A stretch of 21,097 bases of DNA from Chitinophagaceae bacterium (lineage in GTDB: Bacteria > Bacteroidota > Bacteroidia > Chitinophagales > Chitinophagaceae): assembly GCA_025924755.1 (NCBI GenBank), contig JAICHT010000021.1:1-21097 (forward strand), written 5' to 3'. The translations under genes and the position numbers were made by a program. Below the pieces are notes generated by a model. That model did no database searches. It was not told the origin of the DNA and worked only from the letters and a program-made list of their open reading frames with translations. Positions 14,898-21,097 of this stretch are shown here, piece by piece. Numbering within the stretch: position 1 is the first letter of the stretch; each line of letters begins with the position of its first letter.

Positions 14898-15895
14898 TCG
14901 CTGCTTTTTTTACGGTTAGAAAGAAATAAATCAACAATTAACAATACCAGCATGGGTGCAGCCAGCCACATATAAAAGGTTTCAAAATTAAATTGCGATA
15001 AATCGGCCAGCGACTTCTTATCTACTTGCGCCAGTTGCCGCTGCAATGCAGCTTTTGCCCCGTTTACATTATCCATATGCACGTACATACCGTTGGTAGC
15101 GGCAGCAATTTGCTGCAATAAAACTTCATTGAGTTTAGATACTATAATATTACCCGAAGCATCTGTTTTGGCAATTTTTGTAACGCTGTCCATTATGGTA
15201 GCTCCTTGTTGAGAACCGATGCCTACCGTATTAATCATTTCGCCATTGGCAGAAAGCATTTTAGCTGTTTTAACCGCATCTTCATCATGCGTTTCGCCAT
15301 CGGTTATTAGTATGATGGTTTTAAAGCGTTCCGATTGCTTATCAAATGCCAGGTCGCACCGCTTTAAAGCCGCCGCAATAGCCGTACCCTGCGAACTAAT
15401 AGCAGCCGGACTTGCAGTAGATACATATAGCTGTGCTGCATTATGATCAAACGTTAAGGGCATTTGCAAATACGCATTACCGGCAAACAGAACGAGGCCA
15501 ATACGATTGTCCGGAAATTGATCTATTAATTGCAAAACCAACTGCCGCGCTGCTTCCAGCCTGTTAGGCGGCACATCGGCAGCCAACATACTATTGCTCA
15601 CATCCAATGCAAACAGCACATCAATGCCTTTGCGGCTTTCGCCGGATAATGGATCGGGCTTGCGCGGATTAGCAAGGGCCACGCAGCCGCATGCAAAAAC
15701 CAAAATAATCAAAAACGCTTTAAGGGAAGATTTACGGGGAGAATAATTTTTATAGAGCTCTTTTACCAGGCGCGGCTCGCCGATGCGCTTAGCGGCTTTA
15801 TCCCTCCATTTTTTGTTGGTATAATACAAAAGGATGAAGAAGGGAATCAGTGCTAACAGCCAAAGCGCCTGCGGGTATTGAAATTGCCAGTTCAA
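14894..15895 (-). CDS. batB: BatB-like von Willebrand factor A membrane protein
   Basis: This 333-residue protein has N-terminal membrane segments at about 10-26 and 58-76 and one at the C-terminus, about 308-327. Between them is a periplasmic or cytoplasmic vWA domain (about 90-290). The MIDAS motif is complete: DVSNS (Asp98, Ser100, Ser102), Thr171 in SSQGTAIA and Asp199 in LITDGE, so a divalent metal can bind. This layout is the BatA/BatB pattern; the strictly coupled TPR gene downstream favours BatB. BatA, MoxR and the DUF58 gene that usually precede it are not present. Instead an OXA-like gene lies 42 bases upstream on the same strand. The function of Bat proteins in the envelope is unresolved. 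Confidence 0.82.
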   Translation of the reverse strand: MNWQFQYPQALWLLALIPFFILLYYTNKKWRDKAAKRIGEPRLVKELYKNYSPRKSSLKAFLIILVFACGCVALANPRKPDPLSGESRKGIDVLFALDVSNSMLAADVPPNRLEAARQLVLQLIDQFPDNRIGLVLFAGNAYLQMPLTFDHNAAQLYVSTASPAAISSQGTAIAAALKRCDLAFDKQSERFKTIILITDGETHDEDAVKTAKMLSANGEMINTVGIGSQQGATIMDSVTKIAKTDASGNIIVSKLNEVLLQQIAAATNGMYVHMDNVNGAKAALQRQLAQVDKKSLADLSQFNFETFYMWLAAPMLVLLIVDLFLSNRKKSSE

Positions 15896-15937
15896 AAAAT
15901 AATTTGATATTTAGATGTCAAACAATATGCTAGAAAA

Positions 15938-16747
15938 CTAACCCTTGCCCTGCATAAACTCCAGTTTTGTTAAGATATCTTTTAAAATACGCATCCGGAT
16001 AGCAGGCATATCCACGTTCGGGTCTTTGCTTTCTAAATTTAATACGAAAAAGTAGGGGTGTTTATTTTCTTCGATCCAACCTACTATCCATCCCACCATA
16101 TTCCCATTTTCCTTTTTACCCATACCGGTTTTGTAACTTAACTTATATGCCGGCTTGTCTTCAAACAGCATAGCCCGCTTTACAATTTCCTGGTTGTAAT
16201 GATAAAAAGGAAGTTGATTGAAGTACAATCTTTTTACCAGCCCCAGTTCTTCGTCCGGTCGTATTTTAAGTGTATTGTTCAACCAAAAAGAATCTACCGG
16301 GCCAATAATTTTTTTAGTGCCATAGGAAAGTGAATCCAACCAAAACTGCATCGTATCCTTCCCTATGCGGCGGGCTACTTCCTGATAATAGGGCACAGCG
16401 GAAACCCGGAAGGCCTGGTACATATTCAAATCTTTGTTCCACTCCGGTATAGGGCGCACCACGCCATCCCACTTTATAACCATGCTGTCGCTGCTTATTT
16501 TACCGGTTTGCAAGCCTATCAGTGAGTTGACAATTTTAAAAGTGGAAGCTGGCAGAAAAAGGCTATCGCGGTACCGCTTTAAATTATAGACAGTAAACTG
16601 CCCGGTGCCATTATTAAAAAGTGCAAAGCAGCCCTCTACCTTATTTTGTGTAAAATAGTTGCCCAGCGAATTGTCAATGGTTACATTATTGAGCGAGCAG
16701 CTAAAGAAAACCATACAAACGGCAAGCGCGGTCAGCCATTGTTTCAT
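15938..16747 (-). CDS. OXA-like class D beta-lactamase or penicillin-recognising lipoprotein
   Basis: The 269-residue product carries the class D serine enzyme motifs. The nucleophile Ser68 and lysine 71 lie in STFK, Ser116-Ala-Val118 in SAVPYYQEV, and Lys206-Thr-Gly208 in SYKTGMG. FWLDSLSYG holds Trp136, which corresponds to OXA-10 Trp154, the residue that stabilises the carboxylated lysine. The third motif reads YGT (142-144) where most class D enzymes have YGN. Signal sequence MKQWLTALAVCMVFFSC suggests a type II signal peptide with Cys17 lipidated. The product may hydrolyse beta-lactams or only bind penicillins, like BlaR-type sensor domains; length and lack of membrane helices favour an enzyme. 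It is probably co-transcribed with batB, 42 bases on. Confidence 0.85.
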   Translation of the reverse strand: MKQWLTALAVCMVFFSCSLNNVTIDNSLGNYFTQNKVEGCFALFNNGTGQFTVYNLKRYRDSLFLPASTFKIVNSLIGLQTGKISSDSMVIKWDGVVRPIPEWNKDLNMYQAFRVSAVPYYQEVARRIGKDTMQFWLDSLSYGTKKIIGPVDSFWLNNTLKIRPDEELGLVKRLYFNQLPFYHYNQEIVKRAMLFEDKPAYKLSYKTGMGKKENGNMVGWIVGWIEENKHPYFFVLNLESKDPNVDMPAIRMRILKDILTKLEFMQGKG

Positions 16748-16763
16748 GCGGTTGAATTTTGCG

Positions 16764-16771
16764 CAAAGGTA
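16764..16771 (-). promoter_or_regulatory. Bacteroidota -7 promoter element TACCTTTG for the class D gene
   Basis: On the minus strand TACCTTTG is an 8/8 match to TAnnTTTG and lies 17 bases before the ATG at 16747, predicting a very short leader. Repeated TACCG motifs lie just upstream of it. Confidence 0.6.
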
Positions 16772-16787
16772 AATTTTGCAGCGGCTT

Positions 16788-16829
16788 TACCGGTTTAAAA
16801 TCTGTACCGAAAATTTAAAGTTTGTACCG
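16788..16829 (-). repeat. Three TACCG motifs upstream of the class D gene promoter
   Basis: In plus-strand coordinates TACCG starts at 16788, 16805 and 16825. The last two are part of a 9-base near-repeat, TCTGTACCG (16801-16809) and TTTGTACCG (16821-16829), exactly 20 bases apart or about two helical turns. On the coding strand they lie about 17-65 bases upstream of the -7 element, where an activator might bind. Confidence 0.4.
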
Positions 16830-16877
16830 TTCTGATTTTTAGGAAACAAAGCTGCCTATTTAATAATATCAAATCTG

Positions 16878-17006
16878 CTACAGATAAATACCATTTTTAA
16901 GCCGGTAATGTTTGTTGCCCTGGCAATCTTTTTTCATGCTTGCACAAGAGGTGATACTTACAGATAATACGGCTGCTGCGGTCAGCATCAAAAAATAGCG
17001 TTTCAT
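16878..17006 (-). CDS. Very small lipoprotein, 42 residues
   Basis: An ATG at 17006 opens a 42-codon frame ending at a TAG (16878-16880). The product has a good type II signal peptide: positive start MKRYF, a hydrophobic core rich in Leu, Ala and Val, and the lipobox ITSC with Cys21 as the lipid-bearing residue. The mature peptide is only 22 residues, starting CASMKKDCQG and ending NGIYL, and contains a second cysteine (Cys28). The signal peptide and an Asn-Lys-His-Tyr-Arg segment make chance unlikely, and similar tiny lipoproteins occur in Bacteroidota. It lies between kbl (separated by a terminator) and the class D gene, 130 bases upstream of the latter on the same strand. Confidence 0.75.
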   Translation of the reverse strand: MKRYFLMLTAAAVLSVSITSCASMKKDCQGNKHYRLKNGIYL

Positions 17007-17059
17007 TAGAAGTGCTTATTATGCATTGGTTGGAACTAAAGAATAGTACCAAAAACGCA

Positions 17060-17081
17060 TAAGCAATTCTTTTATTGCTTA
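17060..17081 (-). terminator. Intrinsic terminator after kbl
   Basis: TAAGCAAT (17060-17067) and ATTGCTTA (17074-17081) form a perfect 8-base stem with a 6-base loop. On the minus strand the stem is followed by TGCGTTTTTGG. It lies 24 bases past the kbl stop and separates kbl from the small lipoprotein gene. Confidence 0.65.
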
Positions 17082-17104
17082 CTTACTTTACTGCCGATAT
17101 CCAT

Positions 17105-18292
17105 TTATTTAAGCACACCCATTTCTTTCCCGATTTTTGTAAACGCTGCAATGGCCTTGTCCAAATGCTCCTGCTTGTGCGCTGCGCTTAATTGCACCCG
17201 TATGCGGGCCGCACCCTTTGGCACCACCGGAAAGAAAAATCCAATTACATATATGCCTTCGTCCAGTAATTTAGCAGCAAAGGCCGCCGCCAATACTGCA
17301 TCATATAGCATAATAGGCACTATAGGATGCTCGCCGGGCTTAATATCAAAACCGGCTTCCGTCATTTTACTTCGGAAGTATTTTGTATTTTTTTCGAGTT
17401 GATCGCGCAAGGCTGTGGTTTCGCTCAGCATATCCAATACCGCAATGCTGGCGCCGGTAATAACCGGTGCTAACGTATTAGAAAATAAATACGGCCGGCT
17501 TTTTTGCCGCAGCATATCAATTATTTCTTTACGGCCACTGGTAAAGCCGCCGCTTGCGCCACCCAGTGCTTTGCCCAACGTGCCGGTAATAATATCAATA
17601 CGTCCCATTACGCCCCGGTATTCGTGCGTGCCGCGGCCCGTTTTTCCTAAAAACCCGGAGGCATGGCTTTCATCAATCATCACAATCGCATCGTACTTAT
17701 CGGCCAGATCGCATATTACATCCAGTTGCGCAATCGTGCCATCCATACTAAAAGCACCATCCGTAACAATGATGCGGCTGCGGGCACCTGAAGCCTCTTG
17801 CAATTTGGCTTCCAAATCCTGCATATTATTGTGCTCGTACCGGTACCGCTGTGCTTTGCAAAGCCGCACCCCATCTATAATAGAGGCATGATTGAGTGCA
17901 TCGGATATAATAGCGTCCTGCTCGTTAAAAAGCGGTTCGAATATGCCGCCATTGGCATCGAATGCTGCCGCATATAAGATGCTGTCTTCCGTACCTAAAA
18001 ACTGCGCAAGCTTTTGCTCCAGTTCCCTATGAATGTCCTGCGTGCCGCAAATAAAACGGACGCTGCTCATACCATATCCGCGGGCATCCAGCGCCTGGTG
18101 CGCCGCTTCAATAACTTTGGGATGCGAGGATAAGCCTAAATAATTATTGGCGCAAAAGTTCAATACCGTTTTGCCATTTACCGTTATTTCAGCGCCCTGC
18201 GGCGAGGTAATAATGCGTTCGGTTTTATACAAGCCTGATTCCTTTATATCTTCTACTTCTTTTGCTATCCGTTCGGCAAACTTTTCGTTCAT
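17105..18292 (-). CDS. kbl: Glycine C-acetyltransferase (2-amino-3-ketobutyrate CoA ligase)
   Basis: Kbl cleaves 2-amino-3-oxobutanoate with CoA to glycine and acetyl-CoA, the second step of threonine breakdown after threonine dehydrogenase. The 395-residue protein belongs to the PLP-dependent alpha-oxoamine synthase family. It has NFCANNYLGLSSHP, VRFICGTQDIHRELE, DALNHASIIDGVRL (His135), MIDESHASGFLGKTGRGTHEY (Asp207, His210) and TGTLGKALGG with the PLP lysine Lys241. The block KSRPYLFSNTLAP and HPIVPIMLYDA match Kbl better than serine palmitoyltransferase or KAPA synthase, which are close relatives. The ATG at 18292 is chosen because the longer in-frame TTG at 18313 lies inside the promoter element. 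No tdh gene is in the window. Confidence 0.93.
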   Translation of the reverse strand: MNEKFAERIAKEVEDIKESGLYKTERIITSPQGAEITVNGKTVLNFCANNYLGLSSHPKVIEAAHQALDARGYGMSSVRFICGTQDIHRELEQKLAQFLGTEDSILYAAAFDANGGIFEPLFNEQDAIISDALNHASIIDGVRLCKAQRYRYEHNNMQDLEAKLQEASGARSRIIVTDGAFSMDGTIAQLDVICDLADKYDAIVMIDESHASGFLGKTGRGTHEYRGVMGRIDIITGTLGKALGGASGGFTSGRKEIIDMLRQKSRPYLFSNTLAPVITGASIAVLDMLSETTALRDQLEKNTKYFRSKMTEAGFDIKPGEHPIVPIMLYDAVLAAAFAAKLLDEGIYVIGFFFPVVPKGAARIRVQLSAAHKQEHLDKAIAAFTKIGKEMGVLK

Positions 18293-18310
18293 GGCCAATA
18301 GTTTAAGCAA

Positions 18311-18318
18311 CAAATATA
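18311..18318 (-). promoter_or_regulatory. Bacteroidota -7 promoter element TATATTTG for kbl
   Basis: On the minus strand TATATTTG is an 8/8 match to TAnnTTTG, 19 bases before the kbl ATG at 18292. It overlaps the alternative TTG start at 18313 and therefore settles the start codon. Confidence 0.65.
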
Positions 18319-18385
18319 AAAACAGGCTGGAATACAGAAATTTGGCCGGTAATAAAATTTATAAAACCTGTAACATCCGGGACAC

Positions 18386-18393
18386 TACTTTCG
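18386..18393 (+). promoter_or_regulatory. Weak -7-like element TACTTTCG
   Basis: A 7/8 match to TAnnTTTG lies 22 bases before the ATG at 18415 and would drive the small membrane ORF, divergent from kbl. No -33 element is clear. Confidence 0.3.
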
Positions 18394-18414
18394 TCTAACC
18401 AATAAACCGCTTCC

Positions 18415-18612
18415 ATGAGAAAGCTATTAAGCAATAAGATTTTTTTAGCCACAGGCATTCTTATAGCTACACTTCTGTTGTTAACGTTTTTTTCTTTTCA
18501 TCTTGTCGAGTCCGTTTGCGGCACGCAGCACCATCGGCAGCCCATCATTAGCACGCCCGAGTTGCTATGGGAGTCGGTATCGCACCATTTCTTAACCTCT
18601 ATGTCTTATTAA
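18415..18612 (+). CDS. Small single-span membrane protein, 65 residues
   Basis: No family is recognised. A basic start (MRKLLSNK) is followed by one hydrophobic segment at about 9-28 and a 37-residue tail with several histidines (TQHHRQ, SHHF) and one cysteine. This reads as an N-in, C-out membrane protein or an uncleaved signal anchor. A promoter-like element lies 22 bases upstream. The gene is divergent from kbl and 76 bases before the ECF sigma gene on the same strand, so it may be part of that transcript. Codon use and the clear membrane segment favour a real gene, but its size leaves doubt. Confidence 0.5.
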   Translation: MRKLLSNKIFLATGILIATLLLLTFFSFHLVESVCGTQHHRQPIISTPELLWESVSHHFLTSMSY

Positions 18613-18688
18613 AAGATTTTCAGAATTTATTGTAACTTTTACTTATCCTGTACGTACTACTTGCAAGAAAGGCTTTACCTGACTGTTT

Positions 18689-19174
18689 ATGACTGAAAAA
18701 GAATACAATCATTGCGTTACCATATATGCAGATAATGTGTACCGTTTTATTTTAAAAAATATGCGGCACCAGGAAGATGCCCGCGATATTGTGCAAACGG
18801 CTTTTGAAAAATTGTGGCGGTCAAGGGAGGAAGTAGATTATGAAAGAAGCAAATCGTACCTGTTTACCATAGCCTATAACAGTATGATTGATCATCTGCG
18901 AAAGGCCAAACGGATTTATTTTAAAGAAGAAATCAGCGAAGAAGCCAGTATCAGTTCGAAACAGGTGAATGATACCAAAGCCGTATTGGAAAAAGCACTG
19001 CGGCAATTGGGTGAAACGCAGCGATCCTTAGTATTATTGAAAGATTATGAAGGATACAGTTATGAAGAAATAGGACAGATTACCGGCCTGAGCGCCAGCC
19101 AGGTAAAGGTATATTTGCACCGTGCCCGGTTACAATTAAAAGAATATATTGTAAAAATTGAAAATGTCATTTAA
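18689..19174 (+). CDS. ECF-type RNA polymerase sigma factor
   Basis: The 161-residue protein has the two conserved sigma-70 regions of group IV factors and nothing else. Region 2 lies at about 10-75, with DNVYRFILKNMRHQEDARDIVQTAFEKLW and SYLFTIAYNSMIDHLRK. Region 4 lies at about 105-155, with RSLVLLKDYEGYSYEEIGQITGLSASQVKVYLHRARLQLKEYI forming the -35-binding helix-turn-helix. Its last 11 bases overlap the start of the next gene, which encodes a membrane protein that looks like its anti-sigma factor, so the two are translationally coupled. With the beta-barrel gene after that, this is a typical Bacteroidota three-gene envelope unit. The target promoters cannot be read from this window. Confidence 0.92.
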   Translation: MTEKEYNHCVTIYADNVYRFILKNMRHQEDARDIVQTAFEKLWRSREEVDYERSKSYLFTIAYNSMIDHLRKAKRIYFKEEISEEASISSKQVNDTKAVLEKALRQLGETQRSLVLLKDYEGYSYEEIGQITGLSASQVKVYLHRARLQLKEYIVKIENVI

Positions 19175-20228
19175 CGAAAACGATATAAACAATCATTCAT
19201 CCATCAACCGTACCAATTACGAAGAATACTTTTTGTTGTATATGGATGGAGAACTGACAGCGGCTGAAAAAGCAGATGTAGAGCGGTTTATAGCCGATAA
19301 TAGCGATCTGAAGCCTGAGCTGGAATTGCTTTTAAGCACTAAAATAGTACCTGGCACTGTTGAACTGAATAAAGAAGAATTACTGGCCGGCCAAATGCAG
19401 CTGAACGAAATGGAAGAAGCACTGGTTCTGTATATGGATAATGAACTGCCGGAAGCAGACAGGCGTGCCGTTGAACATACAATTGATACTAATAATAATT
19501 TTCAATTGCACTACCAGCTTTTGCAAAAAACAAAGCTGCCCGATGAAAGAATCATATTCCCATATAAAAAAGAACTATATCGTAAAACAGACAGCATACG
19601 TCCTGTTTATATATGGCTGCGTATTGCTGCTGTATTTTTGATTCTTATAGGTGCAGCGTTCTTTCTTTGGCAGCAAGCAGTTCGTCCCACCCCTGCTATT
19701 TCATTAGTGCAGCCTGATATCCATATTATTCAAAAAGATGCGGTAGCAAAAAAACAATCAGAAGCACCTGTGCATACGGTTCCGGCAATAGCATCCATAC
19801 CTCATAAATACAAATTTGATATTACCAATAAAACAGTGGCCGTTGTAAAAAAACCAGCAGCAAAAAAACATATTAAAAAAGAAGGCGCAGCTATTATTTC
19901 CATACCCAATACCAATAATGATATGGCTATCCATACTATAGAAGAACCGGTAGAAAAAACAGGAATACAAAATACAACACCTTCTAAAAAAATTAGTTCT
20001 CCTTTGGCTGTAACATCTCTTAAACCTGATACGTATACCAATAAAGAAGCCACTCCTACTTACGCAGTTTCGCACGATGCAGTAGCGGATAACAGTAGCA
20101 AAGACCGGAAGCCGTTAAAAATTTTTTTACGTAAAGCTACCCGGTTTATAGAACGCACTACCAACATCAATCCTGTAAATGAGGATGGCGAACTGCTTAT
20201 TGGCGCCGTAAGTGTAAAGCTTCAATAA
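19164..20228 (+). CDS. Probable anti-sigma factor, single-span membrane protein with a duplicated N-terminal domain
   Basis: The 354-residue product (ATG 19164; a TTG six bases earlier is less likely) has a cytoplasmic N-terminus, one membrane segment at about 150-168 (IAAVFLILIGAAFFLW), and a long periplasmic tail. The N-terminus contains two similar units. Residues 19-61 include YEEYFLLYMDGELTAAEKADVERFI, and residues 84-124 include EEALVLYMDNELPEADRRAVEHTI; the shared core is LYMD-x-EL. This resembles the short helical anti-sigma domain but lacks the His/Cys zinc residues. The tail is rich in Lys, Pro and Thr and is probably disordered. The 11-base overlap with the sigma gene makes an anti-sigma role likely, though it is inferred from context and layout. 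Confidence 0.78.
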   Translation: MSFNENDINNHSSINRTNYEEYFLLYMDGELTAAEKADVERFIADNSDLKPELELLLSTKIVPGTVELNKEELLAGQMQLNEMEEALVLYMDNELPEADRRAVEHTIDTNNNFQLHYQLLQKTKLPDERIIFPYKKELYRKTDSIRPVYIWLRIAAVFLILIGAAFFLWQQAVRPTPAISLVQPDIHIIQKDAVAKKQSEAPVHTVPAIASIPHKYKFDITNKTVAVVKKPAAKKHIKKEGAAIISIPNTNNDMAIHTIEEPVEKTGIQNTTPSKKISSPLAVTSLKPDTYTNKEATPTYAVSHDAVADNSSKDRKPLKIFLRKATRFIERTTNINPVNEDGELLIGAVSVKLQ

Positions 20229-20250
20229 AATTTTACAAACAAAAAACAGT

Positions 20251-21063
20251 ATGAAAAAATTAGTACTCCTTACTGCAGTATTATGCGGTGCTATGGCCGC
20301 CTTTGCCCAAACCGACAGTACCATTAACAAAATGGATACGATTAAAATTGGCGGTATGATAATCATCCGCAGAGCTGGTGACAACCATCGTACACATGAT
20401 AGTACAATAGTAATAAAAAGGCACCATAAAGATGCCAACCTTACTACTAATTGGTGGATAGTAGACTTGGGTTTTGCCAATTATAATGATCAAACTGATT
20501 ATACATCTGCCGCTGCCCAGCAGTTTGCACCCGGAGGCAGTAAAGACCGCTTTAACCTGCGCAACGGCAAGTCGGTGAATGTGGGCATATGGATCTTTAT
20601 GCAAAAGCTCAATATGGTAAAACATGTAGTGAACTTTAAATATGGCTTAGGGCTGGATTTAAACAACTACCGTTTTGATGATACGCATGTGCTATTTGAA
20701 AAAAACCCGACTAAAGTGATGTACAGCACGTCAGGCAATATATTAAAGAATAAATTAGCGGCTGACTATATAACAGTACCGGCACTAATTAACCTAAACT
20801 TTACACCTCAACGGAAAAGAGGTTTTGGCCTGAGCGCCGGTATCAGCGCCGGTTATTTATATTCGGCCCGGCAAAAACTTAAAGACGGCGGCAAACAAAA
20901 AATTCATGATGATTTTGACCTGCGCCAGTGGAAGCTTTCTTATATTGGCGAGCTAAACCTGGGCCTGGTGAGGCTTTACGGCTCCTATGCCTTCAAAAGC
21001 ATGTGGGATAAAGGCTTGGATCAAACCCCATATACGGTGGGCATTCGTTTCAGCAGTTGGTAA
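20251..21063 (+). CDS. Outer-membrane beta-barrel protein
   Basis: This 270-residue protein has a classic signal peptide (MKKLVLLTAVLCGAMAAFAQ, cleavage likely after AFA). A short Asp/Thr/Lys-rich region follows, and then alternating beta strands from about residue 65 to the end. Visible strands include NWWIVDLGFANYN, VNVGIWIFMQKLNMV, VNFKYGLGLDLNNY, GFGLSAGISAGYLYS, LSYIGELNLGLVRLYGSYAF and YTVGIRFSSW. The C-terminal aromatic residue after a final strand is the usual outer-membrane barrel ending. It fits the small OMP_b-brl group of Bacteroidota. It begins 22 bases after the anti-sigma gene and is probably the third gene of the sigma operon. The role is unknown; envelope sensing or a sigma target are both possible. 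Confidence 0.82.
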   Translation: MKKLVLLTAVLCGAMAAFAQTDSTINKMDTIKIGGMIIIRRAGDNHRTHDSTIVIKRHHKDANLTTNWWIVDLGFANYNDQTDYTSAAAQQFAPGGSKDRFNLRNGKSVNVGIWIFMQKLNMVKHVVNFKYGLGLDLNNYRFDDTHVLFEKNPTKVMYSTSGNILKNKLAADYITVPALINLNFTPQRKRGFGLSAGISAGYLYSARQKLKDGGKQKIHDDFDLRQWKLSYIGELNLGLVRLYGSYAFKSMWDKGLDQTPYTVGIRFSSW

Positions 21064-21097
21064 AAATTATATTTTTAGCATACTAAAACCCTGCAAT

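Noticed and set aside
17415..17891. A 158-codon antisense frame inside kbl
   Set aside because: It is opposite the PLP-binding core of kbl and reflects codon bias of that gene.
21061..21077. AT-only hairpin after the beta-barrel gene, considered as a terminator
   Set aside because: A 7-base stem made only of A-T pairs is too weak to call, and the window ends shortly after.
1..21097. Search for tRNAs, rRNAs, insertion sequences, integrases, CRISPR repeats or defence clusters
   Set aside because: Nothing with the expected repeats, transposase motifs or RNA folds was seen. The Uma2 pseudogene is the only nuclease-like element and it stands alone.

Overview
The window looks like chromosomal DNA of a member of the Bacteroidota, probably family Chitinophagaceae or a close relative. 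Supporting signs: an AT-rich genome of roughly 40% GC by eye; several perfect matches to the Bacteroidota -7 promoter element TAnnTTTG; few Shine-Dalgarno sequences; many small lipoproteins; a long three-domain IspG; Bat-type von Willebrand factor A and TPR genes; and an ECF sigma, anti-sigma and beta-barrel operon. I see no tRNA, rRNA, insertion sequence, CRISPR array, prophage or integrase. One gene is clearly broken: a Uma2-family endonuclease pseudogene at 8886-9432.

Layout. 1-442 is the C-terminal end of a secreted glycoside-hydrolase-type protein whose start lies outside the window; it meets a lytic transglycosylase (minus strand) across a long shared hairpin. 1473-1947 has no confident gene. 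1948-5120 carries a small charged protein, a PfpI/DJ-1 protein, a lipoprotein peptidoglycan amidase and two low-complexity lipoproteins. 5388-6841 holds a small membrane protein, an uncharacterised lipoprotein and tsaB (tRNA t6A synthesis). 6937-8745 is a sulfur module: an ArsR-type regulator followed by a persulfide dioxygenase-rhodanese fusion whose promoter sits inside an inverted repeat. The Uma2 pseudogene follows. From 9481 to 16747 all genes run on the minus strand. In transcription order they are an OXA-like class D enzyme, batB, batC, ispG, nadB and an LpxL/HtrB-type acyltransferase. ispG has its own perfect promoter element, so this is probably two transcription units. A 42-residue lipoprotein gene and kbl follow, then, divergently, a small membrane ORF and an ECF sigma / anti-sigma / beta-barrel operon that runs to the end of the window.

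Function. Most genes serve the envelope (peptidoglycan cutting, lipid A acylation, Bat proteins, surface lipoproteins, envelope stress sensing) or core metabolism (isoprenoids, NAD, threonine/glycine, t6A). I found no convincing new multi-gene system. The points most worth a second look are the cysteine-free ArsR regulator next to a persulfide dioxygenase with an inverted repeat over the promoter, the class D enzyme joined to a reduced bat operon with repeated TACCG motifs upstream, the tandemly duplicated anti-sigma N-terminus, the multiply broken Uma2 gene, and the very short lipoprotein gene.
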